The notes below the pieces were generated by a model. The model worked only from the letters and a program-made list of their open reading frames with translations, ran no database searches and was not told the DNA's origin. From NCBI GenBank assembly GCA_948571325.1, contig CAOZKB010000046.1, positions 1 through 7,612 of the forward strand: a DNA stretch of 7,612 nt, in the 5' to 3' direction. The translations under genes were made by a program, and so were the position numbers. Position 1 is the first letter of the stretch; every line of letters starts with the position of its first letter. This DNA is from an uncultured Candidatus Saccharibacteria bacterium. GTDB taxonomy: Bacteria > Patescibacteriota > Saccharimonadia > Saccharimonadales > Saccharimonadaceae. Positions 5,662 to 7,612 of this stretch are shown piece by piece.

Positions 5662-7395
5662 ATGAAACAAAACTTCAAAAAGCGTGGGCAAAAGTTAGCA
5701 AAAAGGTGGGAGAATTTTTCTCAAAAAGCCAGCGAAGGTAGTAAGGAGCATATTCAAGAAAACTTCATTGGTCGACTGCAGAATGCGAAGCGAGTGCGTT
5801 TATTAATTTTGGAATGGTGTTTGCTGATTGTTGTGATTGTCTCGCTAGCTCTTACGCAAGCTTTTTGGTATGATCAATCTTATTCTAAGGAGGTTCATAT
5901 TGGCGGTGGTGCCTATATTGAAGGTACGATTGGTAAGGTCAACTCCCTAAATCCACTTTTTGCTGTAACTAATAGTGAAAAAGCTCTGTCAAAGTTAATG
6001 TTCGCTCGCCTTGCTACCGTTGACTATTCTGGGCATATTGGTTTAGGTTTAGCGGCTTCAGTAGTGCCAGACGAAACCGGTAAAGTCTGGACTGTTACAC
6101 TCAAGGACGATCTAAGATGGTCCGACGGCGAACCAATTACTATCGAGGATGTTCTATATACCGTTAACGTCACAAAAGATACTTCTATTAACACCTCATA
6201 CTCAACTAATTTTTCCGGTGTTAAAGTTGCCGCCACGGACGATACGATTACTTTCACTTTACCAACTGCCTATGTCGATTTTCCTTCAACTCTTGATATG
6301 CCAATTTTGCCTGCTCATATTTTAGCCGATGTGCAACCTAGCATGCTTCTAGAACACTCGTTTAGCACTAATCCAGTCACATCCGGTGCTTTCACTTTTA
6401 ATGCTACTCAGAGTAATGCTACTAGTTCGAGCGATAGTGAGAAAATCATCTATCTTGCTGCTAATGAGAATTATTATCGTGGCAAACCTATGTTGAATAG
6501 TTTCGCAATTCACACTTATGATGATAGCTCGCAGATTATTGATGGTTTGTCGTCCGGCGAAATTACTGCTACGGCTGAACTATCGATGGCGGATGGTACG
6601 CTTTCGACTGAACTGGTTAATCGACGCCAAACTACCATCGCAAATGGCGTCTACGCTTTCTTAAATACTACTAGTCCCGCTCTAGAAAACGTTGCCGTGC
6701 GCCAAGCTATTCAGAAAGGAATCGATATGCAAGCCATTCTTGAGCATCTAGATGGCGAAGATGCCCTGCAGTATCCTATTCTAAGCACTGAAATAGAACT
6801 AGGCGAGTATCCAGCTTTGCCGGACTATGATTTTGCTGCCGCTAAAGCCGAAATTGCCAATGAGGCTAGCGTTAAGGAGCTCAGTCTCGCCACGATTAAT
6901 ACCGGCTATTTCCCTGAATTAATTGAAGAATTTGCTGATCAACTTACTAAACTTGGCTTTACCGTAGAGACCGAAATCTACGAGCCGGGCCAAGAGTTTT
7001 TGCGCGATGTGGTTCGTCAGCGGGCGTATGACATTCTAATTTATGAAGTAGAGCTCGGCCCTAACCCGGATCTCTTTGCCTACTACCACTCCTCGCAAGC
7101 TACTACTTCTGGCCTAAATCTTTCTAACTATTATAATTCACTGGTCGACGATTTAATTCTCAGTGCTCGTACCACCATGAATGAAGAGGCCCGTGCCGCT
7201 AAGTATGAATCGTTTCTACGACACTGGGTTAATGATGTCCCCGCCATTGGCATTTATCAAGCCAGCTTAACCTACTACTATCATAAGAATGCCCGCGCTT
7301 TCTCCGAAGATAATCGCTTGGTCTATGCCACAGATCGTTTTGAGGATGTCGATTATTGGGCAGTCAACCGTGCCAAGCGTAATCGTACGCCATAG
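5662..7395 (+). CDS. Membrane-anchored ABC transporter solute-binding protein, family 5 (peptide/nickel type)
   Basis: A 577-aa extracytoplasmic solute-binding protein of family SBP_bac_5, which delivers oligopeptides (or sometimes nickel or other ligands) to an ABC permease. The N-terminus is unusual: a basic, Lys/Arg-rich cytoplasmic tail (1-46), then one membrane helix (about 47-69, with EWCLLIVVIVSLALTQAFWY at 51-70). The only Cys there (53) lacks a lipobox context, so the protein is probably held by an uncleaved signal anchor and not lipidated. Family landmarks: GTIGKVNSLNPLF (88-100); LMFARLATVD (112-121); and the signature WTVTLKDDLRWSDGEPITIE (143-162). Length is near the family's usual 500-600. 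No permease or ATPase gene follows; the next gene is a tRNA on the opposite strand. It starts with ATG just after a TATAAT. In Saccharibacteria, which live on host cells and lack amino-acid synthesis, peptide uptake is a reasonable inferred role. Confidence 0.9.
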   Translation: MKQNFKKRGQKLAKRWENFSQKASEGSKEHIQENFIGRLQNAKRVRLLILEWCLLIVVIVSLALTQAFWYDQSYSKEVHIGGGAYIEGTIGKVNSLNPLFAVTNSEKALSKLMFARLATVDYSGHIGLGLAASVVPDETGKVWTVTLKDDLRWSDGEPITIEDVLYTVNVTKDTSINTSYSTNFSGVKVAATDDTITFTLPTAYVDFPSTLDMPILPAHILADVQPSMLLEHSFSTNPVTSGAFTFNATQSNATSSSDSEKIIYLAANENYYRGKPMLNSFAIHTYDDSSQIIDGLSSGEITATAELSMADGTLSTELVNRRQTTIANGVYAFLNTTSPALENVAVRQAIQKGIDMQAILEHLDGEDALQYPILSTEIELGEYPALPDYDFAAAKAEIANEASVKELSLATINTGYFPELIEEFADQLTKLGFTVETEIYEPGQEFLRDVVRQRAYDILIYEVELGPNPDLFAYYHSSQATTSGLNLSNYYNSLVDDLILSARTTMNEEARAAKYESFLRHWVNDVPAIGIYQASLTYYYHKNARAFSEDNRLVYATDRFEDVDYWAVNRAKRNRTP

Positions 7396-7432
7396 TACCA
7401 GCCTAAAATCCTAGGAAAGATCTAAAACTAAG

Positions 7433-7460
7433 TCAAACAAAATAACACCATAATTGGTGT
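7433..7460 (-). terminator. Intrinsic terminator of tRNA-Leu on the - strand
   Basis: On the - strand a perfect 6-bp stem, acacca/tggtgt (7445-7450 and 7455-7460 in + coordinates), closes a 4-nt loop and is followed by the T-rich tract 'tattttgttt'. It lies 14 nt beyond the tRNA 3' end. On the + strand no T-tract follows the stem, so it serves the + strand gene poorly. Confidence 0.6.
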
Positions 7461-7474
7461 CATCTGTCAATCAT

Positions 7475-7564
7475 TGGTGCGCCCGACTTGACTCGAACAA
7501 GCACAGCACTAAAATGGCCACTACCACCTCAAGGTAGCGTGTCTACCAATTCCACCACGAGCGC
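7475..7564 (-). tRNA. tRNA-Leu (anticodon GAG)
   Basis: A 90-nt class II tRNA on the - strand. The acceptor stem GCGCTCG (7564-7558) pairs with CGGGCGC (7485-7479), followed by discriminator A and an encoded CCA (7477-7475). The D arm contains GTGGAATTGGTAGACAC, the usual Leu pattern. The anticodon stem CTACC/GGTAG closes the loop TTGAGGT, with anticodon GAG at 7530-7528, reading CUC and CUU. A long variable arm of about 18 nt (TGGCCATTTTAGTGCTGT) and the T arm GCTTG-TTCGAGT-CAAGT complete the cloverleaf. The long variable arm and discriminator A support leucine identity. The gene is convergent with the binding-protein gene. Confidence 0.96.
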
Positions 7565-7578
7565 ATGGAACTGCACTT

Positions 7579-7606
7579 ATTATAGCAAAAAAATCATTTT
7601 CCGCAA
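7579..7606 (-). promoter_or_regulatory. Promoter of tRNA-Leu
   Basis: On the - strand, TATAAT (7584-7579) extended by TGC (7587-7585) has a -35-like TTGCGG (7606-7601) at 16-nt spacing. The expected start near 7572 lies 8 nt before the tRNA 5' end. The same 'tgctataat' string precedes the PNPOx-like gene and uvrC. Confidence 0.75.
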
Positions 7607-7612
7607 GTAGTT

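Overview
The window looks like a piece of a small bacterial genome of the Candidate Phyla Radiation, most likely Saccharibacteria (TM7). This is inferred from the divergent but recognisable 23S/5S rRNA, compact genes and short promoters, a shortened UvrC, and a membrane-anchored peptide-type binding protein. It was not tested against a database. The standard bacterial code fits: seven intact genes reach family-like length with no internal TGA, although all seven stop with TAA or TAG.

Left part (1-1746): the 3' portion of a 23S rRNA gene, an unusually long (about 325 nt) spacer rich in inverted repeats, a 5S rRNA gene and a strong intrinsic terminator. This is the end of an rRNA operon on the + strand.

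Middle part (1755-3606): a short accessory stretch. It starts with a decayed gene joining a GyrI-like N-terminus to a cupin whose reading frame is broken by TGA at a family-conserved Trp. Two closely packed genes with a Shine-Dalgarno leader follow (a PNPOx-like flavin-fold protein and a nucleoside 2-deoxyribosyltransferase-like protein). A NUDIX hydrolase with its own promoter, Shine-Dalgarno and intrinsic terminator closes the stretch. The intact genes suggest nucleotide and cofactor housekeeping.

Right part (3630-7395): uvrC (nucleotide excision repair), a small four-helix membrane protein of the phage-holin-4_2/YvlD type, secG (Sec translocon) and a membrane-anchored family 5 solute-binding protein. 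Each has a -10 box placed so that transcription should begin at, or within a few bases of, the ATG, and none has a Shine-Dalgarno, so they look like leaderless transcripts. A tRNA-Leu(GAG) gene with its own promoter lies on the - strand (7475-7564), convergent with the binding protein.

No mobile element, CRISPR array or convincing new multi-gene system was found. The most interesting points are the leaderless promoter architecture, the compact UvrC lacking its C-terminal helix-hairpin-helix domain, the decayed cupin chimera, and the long structured 23S-5S spacer.
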